From assembly GCA_017435025.1 (NCBI GenBank), contig JAFSFU010000219.1, forward strand, positions 1 through 16,376: DNA of 16,376 nt, in the 5' to 3' direction. Shown here piece by piece: positions 7,725 through 14,799 of the stretch. Source of the stretch: Lachnospiraceae bacterium (GTDB taxonomy: Bacteria; Bacillota_A; Clostridia; Lachnospirales; Lachnospiraceae). Position 1 is the stretch's first letter. The number at the start of each line of letters is the position of its first letter. Under the pieces are notes generated by a model. That model searched no databases. It was given only the letters and a program-made list of their open reading frames with translations, and was not told where the DNA came from. The position numbers were made by a program, and so were the translations under genes.

Positions 7725-8089
7725 TACGCCTCTCCTTCCCCAACAGCAAACGCCATCACATATTCTTTCGTATCGGAAATCGACACTTCCAGTCTCCGAA
7801 TCCCTTTTTCCTCTGCCACACGCCGGGCATTTCCATGCAGGATCACATAAGGTTTCCCAAGATCATCCCGCAGTACTTCCACATCGATCGGCATAAACTC
7901 ACGAAATCCCGTTCCCAACACTTTGGCCACCGATTCTTTTACTGCAAATGTACCGGCCAGGACAGAAATCTTCCCGTCTGCCTGACGGCGTTCATCATCT
8001 GTGTATATACGTGACAAAAAGGCCTCTTTTTCACAGGCCTTTTTTACACGTTCTAATTCAATTAAATCACAGCCAACTCCGATCAACAT
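7724..8089 (-). CDS. acpS: Holo-[acyl-carrier-protein] synthase
   Basis: This 121-residue enzyme is of normal AcpS length. It transfers 4'-phosphopantetheine from coenzyme A to a serine of acyl carrier protein, switching on fatty-acid synthesis in the cytosol. The family's Mg2+/CoA-binding motifs are visible: GVGCDLIELERV with Asp8, and FAVKES (48-53) with Glu52. ISDTKEYVMAFAV near the end is also typical. The start at ATG 8089 lies 8 bases after the rex stop codon. The nearest GGAG is 16 bases upstream, inside the end of rex, so initiation probably depends on coupling to rex translation. Its stop overlaps the nnr start by one base. The acpS-alr-mazF order is also seen in Bacillus. Confidence 0.95.
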   Translation of the reverse strand: MLIGVGCDLIELERVKKACEKEAFLSRIYTDDERRQADGKISVLAGTFAVKESVAKVLGTGFREFMPIDVEVLRDDLGKPYVILHGNARRVAEEKGIRRLEVSISDTKEYVMAFAVGEGEA

Positions 8090-8097
8090 CTACGCTT

Positions 8098-8766
8098 TTA
8101 TTTGTCTCCTTTTGCATTCTTCTTCTCCCACTCATCCTGCATACTGCAGACACGGTAGGAAAGGCGCATCAGGCTATCGGAAAGATGTACATTCTCCACA
8201 ACCACGTCATCCGGCACATTAAGGTCCGTATGTGCAAAGTTCCAGATTGCTTTGATACCTGCATTTACAAGACGCTCCGCAATCTCCGCTGCCTTTGATT
8301 TCGGAATTGTCAATGCCGCAATCTGAACCTCATTGTCAACAATAAACTGCTCCAGATCCTCAATGCCGCGGATCTCAATGCCGCGAACCACAAGGCCGAT
8401 CAGTCTTGGGTTGATATCGAACATACCCTTGATCATAAATCCACGTTTCTCAAAGTTTGCATAATTTGCGATCGCCTGGCCCAGATTACCTGCACCGATG
8501 ATAATAATATTATGCTGTCTGTCAATTCCTAAAATATGCGCAATTTCAGAATACAGATATTTTACATTATATCCATAACCCTGCTGTCCAAAACCACCAA
8601 AATTATTAAGATCCTGTCTGATCTGAGATGCCGTTACTTTCATCCGCGCACTCAGCTCGTTGGAAGAAATTCTTTCAATCCCTTCCTCCATCAGCTCGCC
8701 TAAATATCTATAATAGCGTGGTAATCTGGAAATTACCGCTTTTGAAATCTGTCTCTCTTCTGCCAT
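8098..8766 (-). CDS. rex: Redox-sensing transcriptional repressor Rex
   Basis: This 222-residue homodimeric repressor leaves DNA when the NADH/NAD+ ratio rises. Residues 1-80 form a winged helix (SSNELSARMKVTASQIRQDLNNFGGFGQQGYGYNV). Residues 85-200 form a Rossmann fold with the nucleotide-binding GAGNLG (91-96), and a C-terminal swap helix follows (SMQDEWEKK). Rex targets usually include alcohol dehydrogenase, lactate dehydrogenase, butyrate and hydrogenase genes. None lies in this window, so those targets would be elsewhere. The start ATG 8766 is preceded by GGAAGG 11 bases upstream. The gene heads the operon rex-acpS-nnr-alr-mazF, and its own promoter contains a Rex-type operator, so autoregulation is expected. 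Confidence 0.97.
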   Translation of the reverse strand: MAEERQISKAVISRLPRYYRYLGELMEEGIERISSNELSARMKVTASQIRQDLNNFGGFGQQGYGYNVKYLYSEIAHILGIDRQHNIIIIGAGNLGQAIANYANFEKRGFMIKGMFDINPRLIGLVVRGIEIRGIEDLEQFIVDNEVQIAALTIPKSKAAEIAERLVNAGIKAIWNFAHTDLNVPDDVVVENVHLSDSLMRLSYRVCSMQDEWEKKNAKGDK

Positions 8767-8831
8767 ACTGCTTCACACCTTCCTGTTCACAACCACTACA
8801 TCTTGTTGTGCCCATCACTAAAACTGTTATT

Positions 8832-8859
8832 ATTATAACATGTCGTATGAATTTGTCAA
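8832..8859 (-). promoter_or_regulatory. Consensus sigma-A promoter of the rex operon
   Basis: On the minus strand a perfect TTGACA (8859-8854) and a perfect TATAAT (8837-8832) are spaced by 16 bases, about 65 bases before the rex start. The -35 box is embedded in the Rex-like operator, so bound Rex would block polymerase. Confidence 0.85.
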
Positions 8860-8870
8860 ATATGTGACAA
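8853..8870. promoter_or_regulatory. Candidate Rex operator (ROP site)
   Basis: TTGTCAAATATGTGACAA is an 18-base inverted repeat (TTGTCA, six-base AT-rich centre, TGACAA) that extends one more base pair on each side. It has the size and the TTGTGA-N6-TCACAA-like layout of known Rex boxes, and it covers the -35 element of the rex promoter. The assignment is by motif and position. The divergent DUF554 promoter lies about 60 bases away and may be less affected. Confidence 0.82.
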
Positions 8871-8928
8871 ACATTTTATTCAAAACTTCCAAAATATTCA
8901 ATTTTTCTATATCAATATGGCGAAGACA

Positions 8929-8937
8929 TGCTATAAT
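8929..8937 (+). promoter_or_regulatory. Extended -10 promoter of the DUF554 gene
   Basis: TG-C-TATAAT is a perfect extended -10 element placed 35 bases before the DUF554 start. No good -35 hexamer is found at the usual distance, which is common for extended -10 promoters. Confidence 0.65.
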
Positions 8938-8972
8938 TGATACATAATTCTTAGAAATATGGGAGAATTGAT

Positions 8973-9695
8973 ATGATTGGTTTAGGAACGATACTCAATG
9001 TGGCCGGCATTATTGCCGGCGGTCTTTTTGGTCTTCTTTTCGGCAACCGGATGGAAAAGCGTTTCCAGGATACTCTGATGAGTGCTGCCGCTCTCTGCGT
9101 CCTGTTTCTCGGTGTCGGAGGATGTATGGAAGAAATGCTCATCCTCACTGCGGACGGTCTCACGACCGGCGGGTCTATGATGATGATCGCGTGCTTCGCA
9201 GTCGGTGCTCTCATCGGTGAGTGGATGGACATCGACCGACACATGGAAGAATTCGGAACCTGGTTAAAAAAGAAAACCAAGAGTGAAGGGGATACCTCTT
9301 TCGTTGACGGCTTTGTAAGCGCCTCTCTCACGGTATGCATCGGTGCCATGGCCGTTGTCGGCTCCATCACTGACGGAATCACAGGCGATTATTCGATTCT
9401 GGCTGCAAAGGCAATCCTCGACCTGATCATTATTATGATCATGACTGCGTCCATGGGAAAAGGCTGCATCTTCTCCGCTATCCCGGTCGGTATCTTTCAG
9501 GGAAGTATCACTTTGCTGGCTCGTCTCGTAGAACCGTTAATGACAGACCAGGCTCTCTCCAATATGTCTCTGACCGGTTCTATGCTAATCTTCTGTGTCG
9601 GCGTCAACCTGATCTGGGGCAAAAAAATAAAGGTAGCCAATCTGCTGCCTGCGATCTTCCTCGCAGTTGCGTGGACTTACCTTCCATTTTCATAA
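8973..9695 (+). CDS. DUF554-family membrane protein
   Basis: This 240-residue, highly hydrophobic protein matches the DUF554 (YdfK/YqgA-type) family. It opens with MIGLGTILNVAGIIAGGLFGLLFG and has about six to seven membrane segments, at residues 3-23, 33-50, 58-75, 110-130, 140-160, 168-190 and 200-238. Typical blocks are SASLTVCIGAMAVVGSITDGITGDYSIL and GKGCIFSAIPVGIFQGSIT. No function is established for the family; a transport role is often assumed. A GGGAG site lies 7 bases before the ATG. It is a single-gene unit, divergent from rex and convergent with mrp. Nothing in the sequence ties it to either, except that it shares the 206-base intergenic region that holds the Rex box. Confidence 0.9.
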   Translation: MIGLGTILNVAGIIAGGLFGLLFGNRMEKRFQDTLMSAAALCVLFLGVGGCMEEMLILTADGLTTGGSMMMIACFAVGALIGEWMDIDRHMEEFGTWLKKKTKSEGDTSFVDGFVSASLTVCIGAMAVVGSITDGITGDYSILAAKAILDLIIIMIMTASMGKGCIFSAIPVGIFQGSITLLARLVEPLMTDQALSNMSLTGSMLIFCVGVNLIWGKKIKVANLLPAIFLAVAWTYLPFS

Positions 9696-9707
9696 TCAAA
9701 TCACAAA

Positions 9708-9748
9708 GGGAGATGTTCCGTGATCCATATAATCACAAAACATCTCCC
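9708..9748. terminator. Bidirectional dyad terminator between DUF554 and mrp
   Basis: GGGAGATGTT (9708-9717) pairs perfectly with AACATCTCCC (9739-9748), and inside it GTGAT pairs with ATCAC. The hairpin lies between two convergent stop codons (9695 and 9756). Tails are T-rich but interrupted on both strands (TTTACATTTTTT on plus, TTTGTGATTTG on minus), so it probably serves both genes with moderate strength. Confidence 0.75.
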
Positions 9749-9755
9749 ATATTGT

Positions 9756-10598
9756 TTACATTTTTTCTACCATCTCGGCAGCCTTCTCGAGGAATTCTGC
9801 ATCTACATATTCCACGCAGCCGGAGTCAACTTTCTCTGCAATCTCCGGACGGATCGGAATCTGGGCCAGAACCGGAATACCGTACTCTTTTGCGACCTCT
9901 TCCACCTTGCTCTCACCGAATACAGAAATCTTCTTTCCGCAATCCGGGCACTCAAGATAGCTCATATTCTCTACAAGACCTACGATCGGAATATCCATCT
10001 TCTTTGCCATATTTACGGCTTTTGCAACGATCATAGATACCAGCTCCTGCGGAGATGTCACGATAATGATACCATCCACCGGGAGAGACTGGAAAACAGT
10101 AAGCGGTACATCGCCGGTTCCCGGAGGCATATCTACGAACATATAGTCAATATCCTTCCAGTATGTCTCACCCCAGAACTGCTTTACTGCACCTGCGATG
10201 ACCGGACCACGCCAGATAACCGGATCAGTTTCATGCTCCAAAACCATATTGGCGGAGATCATCTCGATACCTGTATTGGAAACTGCCGGTACCATTAAAT
10301 GTGCATCCGGTGTTACGCCTACCATTTCGTGGATACCGAAAGCCTTCGGGATAGACGGACCTGTAATATCTGCGTCCAGAATACCCACGCGGTGTCCCTT
10401 CGCACACATCTGACAAGCCATAAGGGAAGTCACCAGGGACTTACCTACGCCGCCCTTGCCGCTAACGACACCGATCACCTTTTTTACTGAGCTTCCTTCA
10501 CTTAATTTTACAAGGAAACTGGATTTGTCCATTTTTCTGCTGCTGCAATCGGCACTGCAGGTACTGCAGTTATGGTTGCAATTTGTTGCTTCGCTCAT
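9756..10598 (-). CDS. Mrp/NBP35-type P-loop ATPase, iron-sulfur cluster carrier
   Basis: The protein has 280 residues. The SIMIBI-class ATPase core holds a deviant Walker A, SGKGGVGKS (46-54), then LDADITGPSIPKAFG and FVDMPPGTGDVPL. A CxxC (Cys217, Cys220 in ECPDCGK) matches the cluster-binding pair of Mrp/NBP35 proteins. In addition the N-terminus carries Cys7, Cys11, Cys14 and Cys18 (CX3CX2CX3C), similar in position to the N-terminal cluster of eukaryotic NBP35 and common in clostridial versions. It likely binds and passes on Fe-S clusters in the cytosol with ATP use. It starts at ATG 10598, with GGAGG 9 bases upstream, 21 bases after the HPr stop, so it is probably the last gene of queH-HPr-mrp. 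QueH and MutY nearby are themselves Fe-S proteins, a loose thematic link. Confidence 0.93.
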   Translation of the reverse strand: MSEATNCNHNCSTCSADCSSRKMDKSSFLVKLSEGSSVKKVIGVVSGKGGVGKSLVTSLMACQMCAKGHRVGILDADITGPSIPKAFGIHEMVGVTPDAHLMVPAVSNTGIEMISANMVLEHETDPVIWRGPVIAGAVKQFWGETYWKDIDYMFVDMPPGTGDVPLTVFQSLPVDGIIIVTSPQELVSMIVAKAVNMAKKMDIPIVGLVENMSYLECPDCGKKISVFGESKVEEVAKEYGIPVLAQIPIRPEIAEKVDSGCVEYVDAEFLEKAAEMVEKM

Positions 10599-10619
10599 TT
10601 CTTGCGTCCTCCGATTTTC

Positions 10620-10883
10620 TTATTCTTCTAAACCGGTTTCAATTAAATGACAGATCACCTCTAAAGCTTCGTCTTCATCTTCACCGGTACATTGTACTTC
10701 AATTTCATCACCGCGTTTGATTCCGGATGCCATCACATTCAAAACACTCTTTGCGTTGATCTCTTTATTTTTAAATAAAATAATAATTCTGGACTTAAAC
10801 TTCATCGATCTCTGGCACAAAGTGCCTGCCGGACGAAGATGGAGTCCCGCGGCATTCACTACCTGTACTTTTCTGGATTTCAT
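10620..10883 (-). CDS. HPr-family phosphocarrier protein
   Basis: This 87-residue protein has the standard HPr length. His15 in AAGLHLRPAG is the site phosphorylated by enzyme I, followed by the conserved Arg17. Ser46 in INAKSVLNVMASG is the site used by HPr kinase for carbon catabolite control. Both numbers are exactly canonical. Residue 16 is Leu, where HPr usually has Ala. I chose ATG 10883 because GGGGAG lies 8 bases upstream; a GTG at 10892 would add three residues. It is not beside ptsI but between queH and mrp. It may therefore be the main HPr separated from enzyme I, or a second HPr-like paralogue. No gene symbol is given because the context does not prove it is ptsH. Confidence 0.9.
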   Translation of the reverse strand: MKSRKVQVVNAAGLHLRPAGTLCQRSMKFKSRIIILFKNKEINAKSVLNVMASGIKRGDEIEVQCTGEDEDEALEVICHLIETGLEE

Positions 10884-10916
10884 TAAGAGCACTCCCCTTC
10901 CCTTTAATAAAGAATT

Positions 10917-11567
10917 TTATAATAGTTCCTCTCCCTTGTCAAGATTTACACTGCGACGCGAAAAAACGCATCCGCAATAATCCTGTCGATAAAGGTCGTA
11001 CTCTTTTGAAAGTTCCACCGAACGGCGATATCCGTTCTTCTTTTTGAAATCTGAATTCAGGAAGCTCACACCATGCTTTGCACCGGCCTCTTCACCAATT
11101 CGGTTCAGGCGTTCGGCATCTTTTAACGGACTGATGGTCAGGGTCGTTGTAAAATAGTCAAAACCGCCCTCTTTCGCCAGTCTGGCTGCCTCATAAAGTC
11201 TCAGTTCGAAACACTTCGTACATCTGGCACCGCCCTCAGGCTCCTTTTCCAGTCCATGAACCGCCTCATAAAAAGTCTCCGGTCGATAATCGCCGCATAC
11301 GAGTCGACTTGGATGTTTCACGCCTTGTTTGTTGAGTTCTGCGATCAAGCGCTCCTGCTCACCAATCCGATCTTCATATTCGGATGCCGGATAAATATTG
11401 GGGTTGTAATAAAATACCGTAATAGAAAAATATTCTGCCAGATACTCCAGGCAGTAACTGCTGCACGGTGCACAACAGCTGTGAAGGAATAGAGTGGGCA
11501 CCACTCCCTCCTTCTGAAATTCCAGAATCTTCTTATCCAGTTCTTTTTGATAGTTTCGCTTATTCAT
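10917..11567 (-). CDS. queH: Epoxyqueuosine reductase QueH
   Basis: This 216-residue DUF208-family protein performs the last step of queuosine synthesis: reduction of epoxyqueuosine to queuosine in the wobble position of tRNAs with GUN anticodons. It is the cobalamin-independent alternative to QueG. The family signature is present: LHSCCAPCSSYCLEYL with Cys31, Cys32 and Cys35, and ARCTKCFELRL with Cys116 and Cys119. These bind a 4Fe-4S cluster and a nearby iron. YYNPNIYPASEYEDR is also typical. ATG 11567 has AAGGG 3 bases upstream, a short spacing, so the start is likely but not certain. It begins about 40 bases after the rpoD terminator and has no clear promoter of its own. Confidence 0.94.
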   Translation of the reverse strand: MNKRNYQKELDKKILEFQKEGVVPTLFLHSCCAPCSSYCLEYLAEYFSITVFYYNPNIYPASEYEDRIGEQERLIAELNKQGVKHPSRLVCGDYRPETFYEAVHGLEKEPEGGARCTKCFELRLYEAARLAKEGGFDYFTTTLTISPLKDAERLNRIGEEAGAKHGVSFLNSDFKKKNGYRRSVELSKEYDLYRQDYCGCVFSRRSVNLDKGEELL

Positions 11568-11580
11568 TTACCCTTCTCTC

Positions 11581-11595
11581 AAAACCAAAGGTTTT
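11581..11595. other. Small hairpin in the queH leader
   Basis: AAAACC-AAA-GGTTTT is a perfect 6-bp inverted repeat between the rpoD terminator and the queH ribosome site. It does not match the preQ1 riboswitch layouts I know. It may be incidental. Confidence 0.4.
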
Positions 11596-11604
11596 CACAA
11601 CGTT

Positions 11605-11635
11605 AAAAAGGACAGCCGGACTTCTCGGCTGCCCT
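11605..11635 (-). terminator. Rho-independent terminator of rpoD
   Basis: On the minus strand, 12 bases after the rpoD stop codon, AGGGCAGCCG and CGGCTGTCCT form a strong stem (one G-U pair) with a six-base loop. TTTTT follows directly. It is a clear intrinsic terminator. Genes queH-HPr-mrp lie downstream, so some read-through or a weak internal promoter must feed them. Confidence 0.9.
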
Positions 11636-11647
11636 TATTCATTCCTC

Positions 11648-12781
11648 TTACAGGAAATCGCGAATACGCTTGCTGCGAACCGGATTTCTCAGTTTTCTCA
11701 GTGCCTTAGCTTCAATCTGACGGATACGTTCTCTTGTTACGTTGAATTCCTTTCCAACTTCTTCCAGTGTTCTCGGATGTCCGTCCTCCAGACCGAAACG
11801 CAGGACGATTACCTGACGTTCTCTTTCTTTCAGATCACCAAGCAGTGCATCGATATGCTCTCTTAACATGACAGACTCCACATTTCCTTCCGGAGTCACT
11901 GCGTTGCTGTCTGCAACGAAATCACCCAGGTTGGAATCATCTTCCTCACCGATCGGAGTCTCGAGAGAAGCAGGCTCTCTTGCAATCTGCATGATCTCCA
12001 TCACCTTGTCCTCTGTCATCTCCAGAGCCTCAGCCAGCTCTGTGACAGACGGCTCATAGCCCAGTTCCAGAGTAAGCTTTCTCTGCATTTTGGACATTTT
12101 GTTGATGGTCTCGACCATATGCACCGGTACACGAATCGTTCTCGCCTGATCAGCCAGCGCTCTTGTCACGGACTGTCTGATCCACCAGGTAGCATATGTA
12201 CTCAGCTTATAACCTTTTGTATAGTCAAATTTCTCTACACCTTTGATCAGTCCCAGATTACCTTCCTGAACCAGATCCAGGAAACTCATACCGCGGCCTG
12301 TATAACGTTTTGCAATACTGACCACAAGTCTTAAGTTTGCTTCGATGAGACGTTCCTTTGCGTATTCGTCTCCCTCCGCCTTTCTCTTGGCCAGTCTCGT
12401 CTCCTCTTCCGCAGAGAGAAGCGGAACTGTACCGATTTCCTTCAGATACATACGGACCGGATCTTCCGTTCCGATGCCTTCAAGAAGATCAATGGCCTCC
12501 AGGTCAATGTCTTCTTCCATCTTATCGTCTGAGAAATCGTCGTCCACATCATCCAGAAGCAGGGGATCGTCGTCCACAAGCAATGTGTCATCGATTATCG
12601 TTGGAACTACAACAATATTGTTGTTTTCCAGATAATTATAAATTTGATCCATCTGCTCCGGGTTCAGATTGTCGCCGATAAAAAAGTCATTGATCTCAGA
12701 AGCATCCAGTGCATTCTGCTTTGACTTTCCCAGTTCAACAAGTTTTTTGAGCTTTTCTACAAATACTACTTCTTTTTCCAC
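11648..12781 (-). CDS. rpoD: Primary RNA polymerase sigma factor (sigma-70/SigA family)
   Basis: This 377-residue protein has all regions of a group 1 sigma factor. An acidic N-terminal stretch comes first ([24 protein letters not shown], in place of a full region 1.1). Region 1.2 follows ([14 protein letters not shown]), then region 2 ([42 protein letters not shown], then [14 protein letters not shown] for -10 recognition). Region 3 ([11 protein letters not shown]) comes next, and region 4 ([27 protein letters not shown]) handles -35 recognition. It directs housekeeping transcription. I chose GTG 12781 because an AAAGGG site lies 10 bases upstream, giving [17 protein letters not shown] at 12799 would add six residues but has no ribosome site. 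The usual upstream partner dnaG is absent; mutY is there instead. It has its own promoter and terminator. Confidence 0.95.
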   Translation of the reverse strand: MEKEVVFVEKLKKLVELGKSKQNALDASEINDFFIGDNLNPEQMDQIYNYLENNNIVVVPTIIDDTLLVDDDPLLLDDVDDDFSDDKMEEDIDLEAIDLLEGIGTEDPVRMYLKEIGTVPLLSAEEETRLAKRKAEGDEYAKERLIEANLRLVVSIAKRYTGRGMSFLDLVQEGNLGLIKGVEKFDYTKGYKLSTYATWWIRQSVTRALADQARTIRVPVHMVETINKMSKMQRKLTLELGYEPSVTELAEALEMTEDKVMEIMQIAREPASLETPIGEEDDSNLGDFVADSNAVTPEGNVESVMLREHIDALLGDLKERERQVIVLRFGLEDGHPRTLEEVGKEFNVTRERIRQIEAKALRKLRNPVRSKRIRDFL

Positions 12782-12792
12782 GTATAAACGCC

Positions 12793-12834
12793 CTTTCAAG
12801 TGAAAGCTGTAAAATGCAGGCAGTTATAACTACC
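12793..12834 (-). promoter_or_regulatory. Two short palindromes in the rpoD 5' leader
   Basis: CTTTCAAGTGAAAG (12793-12806) is a near-perfect dyad whose left half overlaps the AAAG of the rpoD ribosome site. GGCAGTTATAACTACC (12819-12834) is a second dyad with one mismatched pair. Both lie in the transcribed leader and could form hairpins that limit translation or bind a regulator. This is a structural observation only. Confidence 0.4.
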
Positions 12835-12845
12835 CACAATGGTTT

Positions 12846-12874
12846 ATTATATACTATTTCTCTACATTTTTCAA
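12846..12874 (-). promoter_or_regulatory. Sigma-A promoter of rpoD
   Basis: On the minus strand TTGAAA (12874-12869) and a perfect TATAAT (12851-12846) are spaced by 17 bases, about 65 bases before the GTG start. The -35 box begins 6 bases after the mutY stop codon, so rpoD can be transcribed independently of the preceding operon. Confidence 0.8.
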
Positions 12875-12879
12875 CATTT

Positions 12880-14013
12880 TTATTTCACTTTCAGCCATTT
12901 TTCATCCAAATACTTTTTAAAAGCTGCAAATGCGCTGGGAATCGGATACTGTTCCCGCAGTTGTTCTATTTCAACAAAGGTCAGGGGCGCATCTTCGGAC
13001 CATTCTTTCTGTTCCATTTGGTCCACCGTCACATAATAACCGCCCATATGCCATTCAATATGGCTAAAAATATGTTTCGCATCTGAAATCTTTTCTATTG
13101 ACTGTATACCGTCGATTCGTTCTCGAATCTGCAACTCGCTGAGTTTCTCGGGAATATTGGGAAATTCGTACAGCGATGCAAGAAGTCCCTCATCTTTTCG
13201 CTTTCTTATTGCTATCTTTTCCCCGCATTGCAATAATAATACAGTCTTCTCTTCAATTTTCCGCTTCTTTTTCGGAGCTTTCATCGGTATTTCCCCCGTC
13301 AGCCCTTTCATTCTGGCTTCACAGACTGAGAAAAACGGACATTTCGCACATAAAGGCTCTCCATTGGGCACACATACGACTGCACCTGTTTCGATCAACG
13401 CCTGTGTAAAGTCTCCGGCCTCTCCATCCCGAATCACCTGGGATACCAGATCTTCCATCTTTTTCTTCGTCGACTGTTTCAATATATCGTCCCGGCTTCC
13501 TGTCACCCGAGAAAGTACACGCAGCACGTTTCCATCTACTGCAGGAGCTGCTATCTCATATGCGATCGATGCGATTGCACCTGCTGTGTAACTTCCAATT
13601 CCCGGCAGCTTTAGCAATTCTTCCCTGGATGCCGGAAGTTTTCCATCATATTCTTCCACGATCATCTGAGCAGCCTTTTTCAGATTTCGCGCCCGACTGT
13701 AATATCCAAGTCCCTCCCAACATTTCATCAGCAGTTCATCCGGTGCCTCTGCCAAAGACTGAACCGTTGGGAAATATTCCATAAATCGAAAATAGTACGG
13801 CTTTACTGCCTCCACTCTCGTCTGCTGAAGCATGATCTCGGAAATCCAGATCCTGTATGCATTTTTATCGGCCCGCCACGGCAGATCACGCTTGTTGCTG
13901 CGATACCAGGAAAGCAGCGGACCATAAGCGAAAGCAAGACGCTCCTTGTCCGAGAGTTCTTTTCCCTCGGCAAAAAGCGTCTGAAGTCCCGCATAAGGGG
14001 ACGGTCTATACAT
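12880..14013 (-). CDS. mutY: Adenine DNA glycosylase MutY
   Basis: This 377-residue base-excision repair enzyme removes adenine mispaired with 8-oxoguanine. The catalytic domain shows Glu59 in SEIMLQQTRVE, the helix-hairpin-helix LPGIGSYTAGAIASIAYEIAAPAVDGNV (136-163) with the catalytic Asp160, and the 4Fe-4S loop with Cys214, Cys222, Cys225 and Cys231. The first Cys gap is seven residues rather than the six of the E. coli enzyme. The C-terminal part (about 250-377) is the NUDIX-like domain that recognises 8-oxoG. I chose ATG 14013 because GAGGTG lies 9 bases upstream. GTG 14025 and ATG 14019 are in frame but badly spaced. It overlaps the end of the biotin ligase gene by 8 bases, which indicates co-transcription. 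Confidence 0.95.
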   Translation of the reverse strand: MYRPSPYAGLQTLFAEGKELSDKERLAFAYGPLLSWYRSNKRDLPWRADKNAYRIWISEIMLQQTRVEAVKPYYFRFMEYFPTVQSLAEAPDELLMKCWEGLGYYSRARNLKKAAQMIVEEYDGKLPASREELLKLPGIGSYTAGAIASIAYEIAAPAVDGNVLRVLSRVTGSRDDILKQSTKKKMEDLVSQVIRDGEAGDFTQALIETGAVVCVPNGEPLCAKCPFFSVCEARMKGLTGEIPMKAPKKKRKIEEKTVLLLQCGEKIAIRKRKDEGLLASLYEFPNIPEKLSELQIRERIDGIQSIEKISDAKHIFSHIEWHMGGYYVTVDQMEQKEWSEDAPLTFVEIEQLREQYPIPSAFAAFKKYLDEKWLKVK

Positions 14014-14797
14014 ATCCATAAACACCTCGAACGGAAACCTCGCCGGAAATCACTTCCACTTCTTTTCCGTCTTCTCTTTCTACCAGAAGTCCGCCTGTCC
14101 GACTGATTCCTCTGGCAATACCTCTAAAATCACCTTCCGGTGCCAATACACAGACCTCCTGGTCAAGATTCACCAGTTTTTCATTATACAGTTCCAAAAG
14201 ACCGGTCATGTCCTCGGTCTTAACGAACATCTCATAATATTCTTCCAATGCATCCATAATCGCCGCAATGATCTTGCACCGGTCAAATTCTTTCCCCGTC
14301 TCCAGAAAAATTGATGTGGCAGAAGAAGTCAATTCTTCGGGAAATCCCTTCTGGCTCACATTGATCCCGATTCCCACGATCACATATTTGATCTCCAGTT
14401 GTTCCGTAGCCATCTCCGTGAGAATACCGCAGATTTTCTTTTTATTAAGGACCAGATCGTTGGGCCATTTGATCAGACTCTGCTCTCCCGTCACCTCTCG
14501 AACTCCCCGCTCTGCGGCCAGTGCCATCACAAGAGTCAGCATGGAGGCCGATACAGTCTGAATCTCCGGGCGAAGCAGCACACTCATCCAGATTCCTTCC
14601 CCCGCAGGAGAAACCCAGCTGCGTCCACGACGGCCTTTGCCGCCTTCCTGCATATCCGCGACTACCAATGTTCCATGTGGGGCACCATTTTCCGCACAAA
14701 TACGTGCCTGTGTGTTGGTCGAATCTGTCACATCAAAGTATACGACTTGTTTTCCGACCCATTTCGTATGAATCGCCTGTTCAATTCGTTCCTTCAT
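14006..14797 (-). CDS. birA: Biotin-[acetyl-CoA-carboxylase] ligase, catalytic domains only
   Basis: This 263-residue enzyme activates biotin with ATP and attaches it to a lysine of biotin-dependent carboxylases. Motifs are DSTNTQAR, the biotinyl-AMP loop GKGRRGRSW (53-61), KWPNDL (110-115), KKICGILTEM and VGIGINV, followed by the small C-terminal SH3-like domain. The DNA-binding HTH of bifunctional BirA repressors is missing: the protein starts almost directly at the ligase domain. It should therefore not repress biotin genes itself. ATG 14797 has GGAGG 5 bases upstream and lies 2 bases after the stop of the small membrane protein; a GTG at 14809 would add four residues. It overlaps mutY by 8 bases. 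Confidence 0.93.
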   Translation of the reverse strand: MKERIEQAIHTKWVGKQVVYFDVTDSTNTQARICAENGAPHGTLVVADMQEGGKGRRGRSWVSPAGEGIWMSVLLRPEIQTVSASMLTLVMALAAERGVREVTGEQSLIKWPNDLVLNKKKICGILTEMATEQLEIKYVIVGIGINVSQKGFPEELTSSATSIFLETGKEFDRCKIIAAIMDALEEYYEMFVKTEDMTGLLELYNEKLVNLDQEVCVLAPEGDFRGIARGISRTGGLLVEREDGKEVEVISGEVSVRGVYGYV

Positions 14798-14799
14798 CC

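Noticed and set aside
11568..11604. preQ1 riboswitch before queH
   Set aside because: The leader between the rpoD terminator and queH is only about 40 bases and lacks the preQ1 aptamer features I know. QueH acts on tRNA-bound substrate, so no preQ1 control is implied.
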